Source: Amborella trichopoda
Taxonomy: Eukaryota; Streptophyta; Magnoliopsida; Amborellales; Amborellaceae
Direction: 5' to 3'
Length of the DNA stretch: 64,000 nucleotides
Assembly (NCBI RefSeq): GCF_000471905.2
Contig: NW_006499912.1
Coordinates: 3,740,938-3,804,937 of the forward strand
Shown: positions 25,401 to 33,514 of the stretch, piece after piece
Position numbering within the stretch: the stretch's first letter is position 1
Layout of the letters: each line of letters starts with the position of its first letter
Made by a program: the position numbers and the translations under genes
Notes under the pieces: generated by a model
Databases searched by the model: none
Seen by the model: the letters and a program-made list of their open reading frames with translations, nothing else
Told to the model about the DNA's origin: nothing

Positions 25401-28400
25401 CTTCACCTTCAATTGGTTCCTCATCAAACTTAGATCGATTAACTTCAACGTTGAAATCCCACAATCTACTCTTCCGAACATGAGGCTCCCAGCAATGAGT
25501 GCATGCATAGAATGTGTTCTAAAAAACAATGTCCAACTCATAACCGCTATCATCATGCATTGAGGCTGATTCATGTCATTCTCCATAAAAACCCACACGA
25601 TCTGGATCTATCCCAGTATTCCTCTTCATTTAGGGCACGTTGTTGTTGTTCTCGTTTGCGCAACAATAGCTTTGTAGCCCTCTCCATCAAGTTGTTGATT
25701 TCCTTGTGCAATTGGATCAGATTGGTATCCTTATGACTAAGGCCTCCATGACCAGCCATCATAATATTTAACCGTCTTCGAAACATGCGCTGATACAAAT
25801 TTGATGTAGAAAAATAGAGAAAAGAGGTATAAAACAATTCAATAACCATCAAAACAGGCTAGATTTGAGTGGATCTAGCTTTTCTAGCATACAAAAGTGA
25901 CCTTAAAACCCTAGATAGGGCTTGCTGGTGCTATTCACAATATGTTTTTGCTATTCACACCCCAAAAGTGTTAGAAACCCTAATCACTCTAGGCCTTTTT
26001 ATTACATTATAATAGAAAAAGACCAAAACTACCTCCTCTTAAGTTAAAACATTATAAAACTACTCCATAAGTCCCTTCACTTAAAAGAAAATTCGTAGTG
26101 ACCTTTTATCCATCCCTTCACTTAAAAGAAAATTCGTAACAACACTTTTAACCCTGATAAAACAAGTAATTCTATTAGTATTCGAACTACTTTTCTAAAC
26201 ATCTCCTTAAAATTCTAGAAAATATAAAAAAAAAATCCTAGACTGGCTAAAAAAACTTAAAACCCCTAAAAAATAGGGAAAATTGCTGATACCCCCCCCC
26301 CACACACCCCCCTCCCCCCAAAGTAAACTTTCTAGACAGCCTCCCCCGAACCAAAATTTTTTCACAACTTTTACCCCAAAACTATGTTTTATAGCAAATA
26401 CCCCCCAAAGCAAAAAGTCATATTTGTTTGGAAAAAAATGCCCTTTCCCATATATAAGAAATCATGTTTGGTCAGACATTGACATGGACAAGATTGTAGG
26501 ACCTACTACATGGTATTGTCGGACTGGGGCTGCACACTGCTAGACCCATTGCATCATACTGCTGGATTGAGGCTTCACAATAGTGCCAGACCAAGAGAAA
26601 AAGTGCTAGATCGAGAGCAAAAAGTGCCGGACCACATGAAGACTAATCAAGCCACAACTGTCAGACCGAGACATGGATGTGTCGGACCGTTTAAACAAGT
26701 TGCAGGACCCTTGGTTAAAGTTCCAGACCGTGGGCAAATTACGTTGAGATGCTGGACCGAGATAGGTGAACGTTGGACCGAGAGACGGGAAATAGTGCGT
26801 GGGGGTGTGGTAGACTTCGGGGTGATAGGTGCATTTTTGTCTAAAAAAATGACTTTTTGACTTGGGGGGTATTTGCTATAAACTTGGTTTTGGAGTAAAA
26901 GTTACGAAAAAAAGGTTGGTTGGGGGGAGGTTGCCTAGAAAGTCTACTTTGGGGGGGGTCTCTGCAATTTTCCTAAAAAATAACGCTAGAAAAATCCAAA
27001 AACACATCCATAAAATTCACTAAGAAAAATTAAAAAATAAGACGCATCTTGGCTTGCATCAAGCTTTTTTATTTTACTTTGAATATGGTAACTCTTTTAA
27101 GCTAGAAGTGAGTGCAAGGCTCATATAAGGTTTTGCAAGGCTTCTTGCAAAACCTTATATGAACCAATATGAAGTTTAAGTTACTGAGTTTCTGTTTAGG
27201 AGGTGCTCGTTTCTAGAGCGCTCATTATTTGTGTTGCATTTAGAGGACGTCTGCAATTTTCCACATTATCTCCTATTTTTTAGGTAGTGGCAGCCCACAA
27301 ACAAACCGGGTGCTTAGGATATAGAAAGGAGAGAAGATGTAAAGGAGAAAACTTGGGGTTTAAAAGAGAAACACTACATGTTAGGTGAAGAAGATTTAAA
27401 CAACTACAAGCTAAACTGCAAAAGAAAAGAACTCTGGTCTTCTTCAGGGGGCAGCAGGTAAGGCACGGCACAGACTTCTTGTGGGGTTTCTGTGTAAATT
27501 GGGGCTGCGACTTTGACGATGCAAGATCTTCTTATGAGACTAGTGTTCTTCTACCAGCAGGGTCTTCTGACAATAGAGGACAACCGCACCATCTGAAAGG
27601 GCAGCAGCAATGTTTAGGAGGGGCAGGTGCTTCAGCGAGGCATACTCTTACTTGCGACAGAAGCAAGGGGAGGAGAGAAGAAAGGGGGAAGGAAGAAGAG
27701 CAGCTAGAGAGAGAAAGGGGCAGAGAGGAGAGGAATAAAAGTGTGAGAAAGAAGAGCAGACAGAATAGGGGAGGCGAGGGAGGAGGAAAGGGGGTGAAGA
27801 AAGAGCTGTAGAAATTAAGGGATGAAGAAGAGTGTTGAGAGGAGGAAAGAAATGAAAAATAGAAGTGAACCGAGAGAAGGGGTGGTAGAGAATAAAGGGG
27901 AAGGAAGACAGTGGAGAACATAGCTTGAAAACATAAGCTAGAGAGAGAGATGCTTGTCTTAACTAATTTCATGTGTTTGGGCTCTCTTTTAGACTGAAGG
28001 TGTAAGTATTTATGATTTATCCTATCTTCTTTGTAATGTTTGTAAGCTCGAAAGAAATAAGAAATGTTGTCTCGCATTTATTTAATAACGGACCCTTAGC
28101 ATTTTATGTTTGGGGTCATTTGACTCAATGTGAAGCTATTACTATCATTTATCATATATACCCTCCATAATGATAGTAAACTGAAAAGAAATTAGAGATC
28201 TCAATTCCTTTGCATGTCTTCACTTGCTCTTTGATTTCCTAGTGCAGATTCTTGCGGTTGGGGCAGAACCAGTTCTTACTCGTTTCAACATTGATGGGAA
28301 GGTTCTGTCCCAGATACAGTGTGCTCCTCAATCAGCGTTTTCAGTTTCACTACATCCCACTGGCGTATGTATTTTCATTATTTTTCGATGATAACTTAGT

Positions 28401-31400
28401 TTGACATACATGTCCATGAGCATGCATACATTTAAAGGTTTACATTCTTGCATATATCCATCTCTGGGAGTGCTACTGTATTCAAGTGCAGGAGATTGTT
28501 GTGATACGTCTACATCCGTCTGTGCTTCTATATCTAGTTGAATCAGTCTCCCAGCATGCATAGCTTAATATCTGTTATTTCTTTATTAGTGGATATTGCA
28601 TGTAAGACAATGCCTCTACATCCTTATGTGTTTCTATATCTGGTTGAATTAGTGTCCCAGCATGCATAGCTTAATATTTGTATATTTGTGGAAATATTAG
28701 CATTGTTGTAACAAAAAAGGACAAGGGGTAAGCGCAAAAGGACATGGTTGGAAGTAGTGAGAAAAAATATGGGGACTTATGGCCTCAATGAGGGTATGGC
28801 CCTTAGTAGAGCAAAGTGGTGAATCAGGATTCGTGTACCCAATCCCAATTAGTTGGGAAAAGGCTTTGACGATGATGATTAGCATTGTTGTAACCTTGAA
28901 ATCATGTTAGCCTGATTTTAGTTGTGTTCACATTATTTAGTTGTTATTCAGTGGTTCAAATAGCTAGGGAACATCTTGATGCCTCGTGAGCTGGTGAGAA
29001 CATGAATTGAGCCTTATCAGTTGCATATCATAAACAACTTGAGTTTCTAGTTACTTTTTCCAAGCAAAACCTTTTTACAACACAATTTTCTTTCATGTTG
29101 AGTTAGCATTGGAGTCAACTGTTTGGGCCCCAGCTTGGACAGACCAATTGAAGTATTTGTCTCTCTGCCCCGTTTTCATGAGAAGGTAAAAGTGGATGTT
29201 TGGCGTGCTCCACTTCAAGCAAGTCCCATTGCTCACCCTGTATGCATGAATAGGGCCTGTCTATCTGCCCTGTCTAAATGATTGGGGAAAAGAAGAAAAA
29301 CAAAAAGAAAAAAAGAACGACTCTTTTCCCCTATCTCAAGTAAACCCCATTTTTCCTTCCCCGCAGATGTTACTGGAACATCAAAGTCAGCCCTTAATAC
29401 TTTTATTCCATTGATTTCGTTCTTATATGTTGTGGACCAATCTTTGATGATATTGTTGAAAAGACAAACTCTGCATTTCTTGAACTTAGTATATGTCCAT
29501 GTTTTAGTCATCCATTATGTTAGATGCATGTTTTGGAAACAGTAGCAGCTCTGTCCTGATGCTATCAGTTTGAATTCACCTGACTCACCCTCGTTCTAGT
29601 CTCAATTGACACCTGACCTATCAAGAAACTCCAGGTGATGTGACACACTCAATGGACTGAATTGAGTTGGCAAATTCTATACAAGACTCAATTGAGTCAC
29701 GACCCTGTTGAATCCATACCCTTATTTATTTATTTAACTATAAACCAGTTTGGGTTATAAGTTTCCTTGAGGCAACATAAGGTCATAAGGGAGTACGAGA
29801 CAGCCCTCCCCATTTTTGCATCAACGCTGACTTAAACACGAGCTTTCTGTAAACTAGAAACAAAGGGTAGACCAAAAATTGTTCAGATTTCTGTGGAAGC
29901 CCTCTCCGTGTTTTGACAAAACTCAGAAGACCAAAATGGGGAAAATCTTTTGACTGGTAAAATTGAGCTTGTGATTTTGTTTACCTGTTGTGCTTTGATT
30001 CAATCAAATAATTCATGTAAGAACTGATTTCTCAGTCCTTAAACGCAGTAGATGATTGATCATCACTCCCGATTGATTATCTTTGATTGAGCAATGGCCT
30101 TCCTTTTTTCCAATTTTTGTTATTCGTTTTGTCTAGATATGTTTTCAGTACATTATTTGTTTGCCTGCATGTGCCGTGTTTGTTTGTGTGAGCAGGCATG
30201 TGGTGCATGTGAGCATGTGTGTGCATTTGTTTTCTTTGTGGTAGGTAGCAGGTGGGAAGGAGAACTTAACACAAATCATATATGATTTTAAGAATCGAAA
30301 TTTTTTTTATGTACTTGTCAAAAAGCGAGGTACTTTAACATGTAAGATGACTAAGCATCCATTGGACATTCTCCATCAACAAAAGTTTTTGCTTTTCATG
30401 TTATATTTTTCAATCCTTGTAACCTAACTAATGAGTAATCTATCTTGTGACTGATTTCTTGGGCCACAAATTTCTTTTATTTTGTTTCTGAATTTTCATT
30501 TGAGTTTCATACGAGTGAAACCATGTTAACGTGATCCCTTATCTTGTTGAACTTGGCGAAAAAGAAATAAGAAAAATCTTCGTATTTCAATTTCCTAAAG
30601 GTTACCTGATATTTTCCCCAATCCTCAGAGATCAACATCCACCTCTCTCAAGTCGCTGTACACAAGTGTATGCTTTAGCTTCCATGTGAATATTTAGCTT
30701 AAGAATCCACTGCAACATGGGGAAAGCATGGATATGTTGTCACTCAGACACATGAATTCTTGGGAAAAAAATTTTGTTTCTCGTAATTTGACGGGAATGT
30801 CAGTGATTGGAGTTATATTTGGCAATAACATCATTACAGTTGTTTCAACAAGAAAAATGAAGAAATAGGTCTATTGATTTAATATTAATTGAAGTCTCCT
30901 TGCTCATTAAAAGCAAGGTCAGAAATAAATGGAATTACTATTGTTGTAACAACTACGATAGGATTGTTACTTAAGTTCACTATTTAAATTGACCTGTCAT
31001 ACTGGTTTTAAATAATTACTATTAGAACTGGAAGGTCCCCTGGCCATCATAGCAGTCTAGCTTTTATTTGAACCGTTAAATCTCTTAATGTCATGGACCC
31101 TGCAGGTTGCTCTAAATGTATCCATTTCTGGAAAACTTTGTCCCTCATCTTGTGAGGCCTCTCCACCTCCCTTTAGAAGTAGGCATCGCAGATGTTCTCT
31201 CTATTACTGACAAACCTTTCCAAATTTAAACATATTCCAATTTGAACTTCCACTCTGATCAGGCAGTCTCCAATCTTCTTGCTTCTACCTGACCATGACT
31301 GCTTTCTCGTCCTTTTTAAGTGAAACCGCACTGGCTTTTCTAGGGACACAGAAAAACTATGATCCTGCCACTTCTTCTACTTGCAAGATGCAGCATTAGT

Positions 31401-32448
31401 TAGGTTCCCTATGCCCATCCTGTCTTGCACAGAGGACGGAGATAAGATGGGCTTGGATTAGTTGTAAAAAGATGCAGCATTATTCAGGTTCCCTATGCCC
31501 ATCCTGGTTTTAAATAATTACTATTAGAACTGGAAGGGCCCCTGGCCATCATAGCAGTCTAGCTCTATTTTGAACTGTTAACCTCTTAATGTCATGGACG
31601 CTGCAGGTTGCTCTAAATGTATCCATTTCTGGAAAACTTTGTCCCTCATCTTATGAGGCCTCTCCACCTCCCTTTAGAAGTAGGTCTCGCAGATGTCCTC
31701 TCTATTACTGACAAACCTTTCCAAATTTAAACGCATTCCAATTTGAACTTCCACTCTGATTAGGCAGTCTCCAATCTTCTTGCTTCTACCTGACCATGAC
31801 TGCTTTCTCCTCCTTTTTAAGCGAAACCGCACGGGCTTTTCTAGGGACACAGAAAAACTATGATCCTGCCACTTCTACTACTTGCAAGATGCAGCATTAG
31901 TTAGGTTCCCTATGCCCATCCTGTCTTGCACAGAGGACGGAGATAAGATGGGCTTGCATTAATTGTAAAAAGGTGCGGCATTATTCAGGTTCCCTATGCC
32001 CATCCTGTCTTGCACAGAGGACGGAGATAAGATGGGCTTGGATTAATTGTAAAAATGAAAAAAAGTAGGTATGGGTTACCTGAATATGTCCTTATCTTCA
32101 TTCCTGCTAACGATCTGCACTTGATTGAATCATAAAAGCGATTCATTTCATGCAACTGCACTTGATTGAGTCATAAAAGTGATTCATTTCATGGCCAAGC
32201 ATCAACCTTAGGTTGGAGAGTTAGGAAGTGTCTATGAACTGGTAATTTGGCTTGTAAGTTTATTTATATGTCTTTTCACCTAGATATATCCATTTGCTTT
32301 TTGTGGAAACATGGCCTGGAGATTTCCTTAAACCTTTTAAATATTGGTTCAGGTTGTTTCGGTTGGAGGCTATGGAGGATTGGTTGATGTTATGTCAGAA
32401 TACGGGACCCACTTGTGTGCTTTCCATTGCAGAGGTATCTGCCTATGA
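1491..32448 (+). CDS. THO6: THO complex subunit 6 / DWA1-like WD40 protein, 3' eight exons (partial)
   Basis: Eight exons with GT-AG borders and compatible phases: 1491-1551, 4905-4958, 11052-11132, 14797-14836, 16577-16701, 20977-21087, 28248-28364 and 32353-32448 (stop TGA at 32446). They give about 227 residues. Recognisable blocks in order are GPWGALSPIPE, FAATGDSCAYSWDV, FRGHSDYLHCIAAR, ITGSEDGTGRIWDC, CGSGSSLSLWSLP, ILAVGAEPVLTRF, QCAPQSAFSVSLHPTG and VVSVGGYGGLVDVMSEYG. These match plant THO6/DWA1, a WD40 beta-propeller that is a subunit of the nuclear TREX/THO mRNA-export complex and, in Arabidopsis, a CUL4-DDB1 substrate receptor in ABA signalling (family knowledge). The usual length is near 360-370 aa, so about 140 N-terminal residues lie upstream of the window. 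The first exon starts one base before the GPWG codons, needing two bases from a prior exon. Introns reach 7.2 kb and hold most repeats listed below. The chain ends as homologues do, but a weak GT donor just before the stop leaves a further exon possible. Inferred functional, not proven. Confidence 0.9.
2882..4571. mobile_element. Non-autonomous hAT-type DNA transposon with 8-bp target site duplication
   Basis: The direct repeat GTAGCAAT sits at 2874-2881 and again at 4572-4579. Between them the element begins TAAGGCGGCCAATGGACAGG and ends with the reverse complement of TAGGGCTGCCAATGGGCAGG, giving terminal inverted repeats of about 23 bp with few mismatches. An 8-bp duplication and this TIR type are hallmarks of the hAT superfamily. 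Both subterminal regions are rich in GGGCCGGGCCAGG-like motifs. No transposase domain is seen. The inside holds a CT-rich minisatellite (about 3168-3420, unit resembling TCTCTCTAAAAACCCA) and an exon-like piece ending at a CAG/GTGGGT donor near 3738. It lies in a THO6 intron, 333 bp before the exon at 4905. Confidence 0.85.
3488..3738 (+). other. possible captured gene fragment inside the hAT element
   Basis: An open frame (the full open stretch is 3488-3820) has a low-complexity Leu/Ser-rich first half from CT-rich DNA. It is followed by a more protein-like stretch, about 3613-3738, containing MRSALPQLSKDLIQEMMKPP and ending at a good donor (CAG|GTGGGT). A CT-rich leader, an ATG and a donor resemble a captured 5' UTR and first exon. 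The product is not recognised. Confidence 0.3.
5690..6310 (+). mobile_element. L1-type LINE reverse transcriptase fragment
   Basis: Conceptual translation gives INSTCITLIPQN, then IHPISLLTS, then QGRLITHNILIAQECMQSKK and MEKAYDKVV...FENKWRKWIHGSFSNSHF..INGSATGFF. These are the conserved first blocks of plant L1 reverse transcriptase. The copy is 5'- and 3'-truncated, with frame changes and a deletion. A 33-bp segment (5969-6001) is repeated at 6030-6062, so the start of the QGRLIT block is partly duplicated. Pseudogenic, inside a THO6 intron. Confidence 0.75.
6384..7705 (+). mobile_element. Gypsy-like LTR retrotransposon fossil, with an inverted pair of LTR ends
   Basis: An LTR end (to about 6706) is followed by TTTGATATTAGAGCATG, a clear relative of the initiator-Met tRNA primer site TGGTATCAGAGC. 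A gag-like start follows (MAGRGSRNRRNVEPDQIHKK) and then internal remnants to about 7705. The same LTR end occurs inverted at 6384-6505, so the two make an imperfect inverted repeat of about 120 bp around a 75-bp spacer. The gag start resembles that of the minus-strand fossil at 21.8-27.1 kb, so they are one family. Old and broken many times. Confidence 0.55.
7740..10075 (-). mobile_element. RTE-clade LINE, 5'-truncated
   Basis: Read on the minus strand, blocks appear in the order of plant RTE ORF2. Endonuclease: HRPYGFGERNEMEEAILYFA...AITNTYFKK (near 9852-10020). Linker: VAKEVFGESRW (near 9500). Reverse transcriptase: WWVLEKKGVSRHYIDLVRDM and TSVRTTSIETSDFG (8500-8660). FSDDIVLIDETKNGANTKLE corresponds to FADDIVLVDE, with the catalytic FADD changed to FSDD. 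ALESKGFKISRTKTNYMECK follows, and the C-terminal segment RPSTTLTRRYEFVQVEGS...RPKRAWLEVVRK lies near 7750-7865. The frame is interrupted many times, so it is inactive. The usual ATGATGATG-type tail is missing at the left edge, where it abuts the Gypsy-like fossil. It lies in the 6-kb THO6 intron. Confidence 0.88.
10603..10648. repeat. (TA)n microsatellite
   Basis: A run of TA dinucleotides about 45 bp long with one G interruption. It is immediately preceded by AAGGTTGCAACCTT (10575-10588), the palindromic terminal motif of the MITE family common at 42-52 kb. Confidence 0.95.
11954..12004. repeat. short inverted repeat (19-bp arms, 13-bp loop)
   Basis: CACCACAGTGTCTTGCATG at 11954-11972 pairs with CATGCAAGACATTGTGGTG at 11986-12004 with one mismatch. 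The surrounding intron (11133-13590) shows no coding family I recognise, so the frames there are left out. Confidence 0.8.
13591..14100 (+). mobile_element. candidate Copia-type LTR fossil
   Basis: A 510-bp block opens TGTTGCTGAT and closes TTTTCGTATCA, within the TG...CA rule. A purine-rich tract (AAAGGGGAATTTTGAGGAGGG) precedes it, and a degenerate primer-site-like ATGATATAACAGAGGC follows. It holds a 51-bp tandem duplication (13785-13886) and C-rich stretches. No second copy was found in the window, so the call is tentative. Confidence 0.4.
15640..15875 (+). mobile_element. RTE-derived 3' end fragment
   Basis: GGCCGGTCCCATGCCGGGAG near the start and ATGGCCCTTGATAGAGC...GATTCATGTAACTGACCCC near the end match the 3' part of plant RTE LINEs. 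It finishes in GATGATGATGAA, the typical RTE tail. The same closing block occurs at 28713-28877. It lies in a THO6 intron. Confidence 0.6.
17085..17256. repeat. foldback MITE-like element with nested inverted repeats
   Basis: Outer arms TTCAGTATGCTACAAGTAAC... (17085-17116) and the complement of TTCAGTGTGCTACAAGTAAC... (ending 17256) match over 32 bp with about three mismatches. An inner pair, CTGCTCAAGC (17151-17160) and GCTTGAGCAG (17171-17180), is perfect. The whole 172 bp can fold into a two-tier hairpin. It sits in a THO6 intron in transcribed orientation. Confidence 0.7.
17286..18452. repeat. candidate DNA transposon relic, about 1.17 kb
   Basis: It begins CAATGTTTTGAAAATTGG and ends with the complement of CAGTGTTTTCAAAACC. 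These are short imperfect inverted ends resembling those of the hAT-like element at 23093-24937. No target duplication is visible and no coding domain is recognised. The boundaries are tentative. Confidence 0.35.
18453..20576. other. intronic sequence without recognised features
   Basis: The frames at 18976-19173 and 19596-19799 do not resemble a known family and contain no domain motifs. No inverted repeat or tail motif was found. Probably old decayed repeat in a THO6 intron. Confidence 0.4.
20620..20745. repeat. terminal fragment related to the BED-finger hAT-like element
   Basis: GC-rich CCGCCCGCCTGG and GACCGCCTAGCC motifs lead into TTTTTTGAAACAATG. This mirrors the 3' end of the element at 23093-24937, which ends in GCGCTTTTTGAAACACTG. 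No partner end was seen, so it is a solo terminal fragment or a short relative. Confidence 0.5.
22017..22660 (-). mobile_element. RTE LINE, 5'-truncated, with 18-bp target site duplication
   Basis: AACCTTTTATAAGCCTAT occurs perfectly at 21999-22016 and 22661-22678. Between them is the minus-strand 3' portion of an RTE LINE. Its tail (complement CATCATTATCATAACC) is followed by the block CCCAATTAATTGGGGTCGGC and the C-terminal ORF2 remnant (RERRLGRAGHVWRRSSLAPV). The 644-bp copy is a clear target-primed insertion into the LTR of the Gypsy-like fossil. Confidence 0.92.
23093..24937 (+). mobile_element. hAT-like DNA transposon carrying a triple-BED zinc-finger gene
   Basis: The left end CAATGAGTTATAAGCG and the complement of the right end, CAGTGTTTCAAAAAGCG, align as imperfect inverted repeats. 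The flanks ATCAGAAC (23085-23092) and CTTAGAAC (24938-24945) agree at 6 of 8 bases, as expected for an old 8-bp duplication. Both subterminal regions (about 23101-23250 and 24835-24925) carry many CCGCCTAGG/CCTAGGCGG motifs, likely transposase-binding repeats. The only gene encodes BED fingers and an acidic tail. The RNase H-like catalytic and hAT dimerisation domains are absent, so it is non-autonomous. Confidence 0.7.
23602..24601 (+). pseudogene. three tandem BED-type zinc fingers plus acidic tail (hAT transposase N-terminus derivative)
   Basis: Three repeats of about 80-90 codons each begin SGDPGWKYG, RSDPGWKFS or SGDPGWKYG. They continue with a Cys-x2-Cys region (CNYCEKDTKGG, CYFCEKYTNGG, CNYYRMNTNVG), then FKKHLA..K..VA.CK.V....REEI.QY. 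That is the BED finger of plant Ac-like hAT transposases. Unit 1 has a one-base frame change just before its CNYC and a TAA after it. Unit 2 reads through into unit 3 (open 23861-24601). In unit 3 the second Cys is Tyr, and in unit 2 the FKKHL is SKKLL. A Lys/Glu-rich linker and an Asp/Glu-rich C-terminus ending in five Asp follow. The fingers bind DNA in the family; no catalytic part is present. Possibly a remnant of a domesticated or self-regulating finger protein, but the interruptions argue for decay. Confidence 0.75.
26276..26973. mobile_element. MULE-type non-autonomous element with long TIRs and 9-bp target duplication
   Basis: TAAAAAATA flanks both sides (26267-26275 and 26974-26982). 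The ends are inverted copies of each other over roughly 145 bp: GGGAAAATTGCTGATACCCC on the left, and the complement of a stretch ending GCAATTTTCC on the right, with matching blocks such as AAATACCCCCCAAAG. Long TIRs plus a 9-bp duplication fit Mutator-like elements. The core (about 26510-26790) is a degenerate tandem array of a GGACCGAG-like motif about twelve times, spaced roughly 20-30 bp. No transposase is present. Confidence 0.85.
27121..27162. repeat. perfect 19-bp inverted repeat with 4-nt loop
   Basis: TCATATAAGGTTTTGCAAG (27121-27139) and its exact complement (27144-27162) flank the loop GCTT. It lies in the largest THO6 intron, just outside the Gypsy-like fossil. Confidence 0.95.
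27240..28080. repeat. purine-rich low-complexity block
   Basis: Positions 27660-27960 are mostly A and G (GAGAGAAGAAAGGGGGAAGG-like). The long minus-strand frame at 27532-28077 only translates this into Ser/Leu/Phe/Pro and is not a gene. The source is unknown; it could be LTR or UTR sequence of an old element. Confidence 0.5.
28713..28877 (+). mobile_element. short RTE LINE 3' end with 17-bp target site duplication
   Basis: ATTAGCATTGTTGTAAC is present exactly at 28696-28712 and 28878-28894. The 165 bp between are an RTE 3' end ending GGGAAAAGGCTTTGACGATG, with the usual GATGATG tail. It is extremely 5'-truncated. It lies 330 bp after the exon at 28248. Confidence 0.92.
31002..32060. repeat. 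502-bp tandem duplication with an internal ~85-bp repeat
   Basis: CTGGTTTTAAATAATTACTA at 31002 recurs at 31504, and the following 500 bp match with only scattered differences. Within each unit an ~85-bp motif (GTTCCCTATGCCCATCCTG...GACGGAGATAAGATGGGC) is repeated. Copies start near 31386, 31471 (partial), 31889 and 31975. High identity suggests a fairly recent duplication. It lies in the last THO6 intron. Confidence 0.9.
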
Positions 32449-33514
32449 TGAGGAAACTGCCCTGTCAAGCTTATTCAGCAGTCACAAGGTACTCAACCAA
32501 TGTAGGTGGTATGTAAACATAATTCAGAGCTGGCATGCTATTCGTCATTCCATAAATGCTCAAAAGGTCTCTCTCTCTCTCTCGCTCTCTCTCTCTCGTA
32601 TCTTATGCATTGGAGGTTGGTATGATCTTACTCTTTGTTTGGGGAGGCTAAATTTTGGGAATAGGGTCATTTTCTCCCTCCACCCATTTAGCATTTAGAA
32701 ACAGCCGAGCGTAATATGCTGCTATATTCACTGGTGCCTTCTTTTTGTGACCCCGCTTGTGAACAAGATGCTGCTAAAACCCCATTTGTAAATTATTTTC
32801 TTGCTCTGTGGAGCTGTTAAACTGTCCAAATGGGGTTTGTCTTATGAAAGTTATAATGTTTCACAATTCTGAGCGATTATAGTTGTTGAACAATTTTTGT
32901 TGTTATTTTTTGTAATGGGATTATATATTATACGACCATTTAGTTTTGAAATTAAAACAATCACAATCAATCTTAGTTGTCTGATGTGAAATTAGGTGGT
33001 TAGGGGTGTCATGTCTCTTTACAAAGTCAGAAAAAAATTCTTGGATTTTGAGCAGGGTCAGTGGCTCACCTTCAACTGCCCAGATTCCACATATGACAGG
33101 TGGGGTAGATTGTGAACTTTTTGTGCTGAAAATAGACAATATTTTGTAGACTTATATTACTATCAAATAGTAGATAGGCCGTTCACAAAGGAGATGAGAA
33201 TCATGATAATCCTTTTCTTGTGGCAGGTTTGGGTTCAAGTTAGGCAGAGATAAATATGGATGCGGAGACAATTGAGTCATTTTTCTTTTCTTTTTTTCTT
33301 TTTCTTTTTTGGGGATTTGGGTGAGATAATAAATCCCTTATGTGTGTGATAATAAATCTATATAATGTGGGTTGTCTTGATGGCAACGGGCTATGAAATT
33401 CCAGCTTATTTAAACAACATGCATCTCAACAACACCCTTCCAATTTATATTACATTCTGGTACAGTAGGATGGTGAGTTTGACAAGTTGTATAGATTTCC
33501 CACTTTGTAAATTG
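32449..33514. other. THO6 3' flank / convergent intergenic start
   Basis: Contains the presumed THO6 3' UTR, a (CT)n microsatellite at 32567-32597 and, near 32930-33000, a stretch resembling the GTCACAATTA / TGATGTGAAATT MITE motif seen at 41.6 and 45.2 kb. No gene was recognised. Confidence 0.5.

Larger units (their letters stand above)
21831..27060 (-). mobile_element. Gypsy-like LTR retrotransposon fossil, minus strand, hit by three later insertions
   Basis: The left LTR starts near 21831 and resembles the LTR end at 6384-6505. The right LTR starts near 25799, directly after GCGCTGATACAAA, the complement of the Met-tRNA primer site. A gag-like start (MMAGHGGLSHKDTNLIQLHK) lies at 25571-25780. 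Inside it sit an RTE LINE (22017-22660, in the left LTR), a hAT-like element (23093-24937, in the internal region) and a MULE (26276-26973, in the right LTR). The right boundary is uncertain. Old, broken many times, internally very short compared with a whole element. It lies in the largest THO6 intron. Confidence 0.55.

Noticed and set aside
27532-28077. 181-codon minus-strand frame rich in Ser, Leu, Phe and Pro
   Set aside because: It is the translation of a purine-rich low-complexity tract. It has no domain pattern, and the region is intronic.
30094-30285. 63-codon Cys-rich frame (CMCRVCLCEQACGACEHVC)
   Set aside because: The Cys pattern comes from a TGTG-rich stretch. No upstream exon, signal or family match, and it lies in a THO6 intron.
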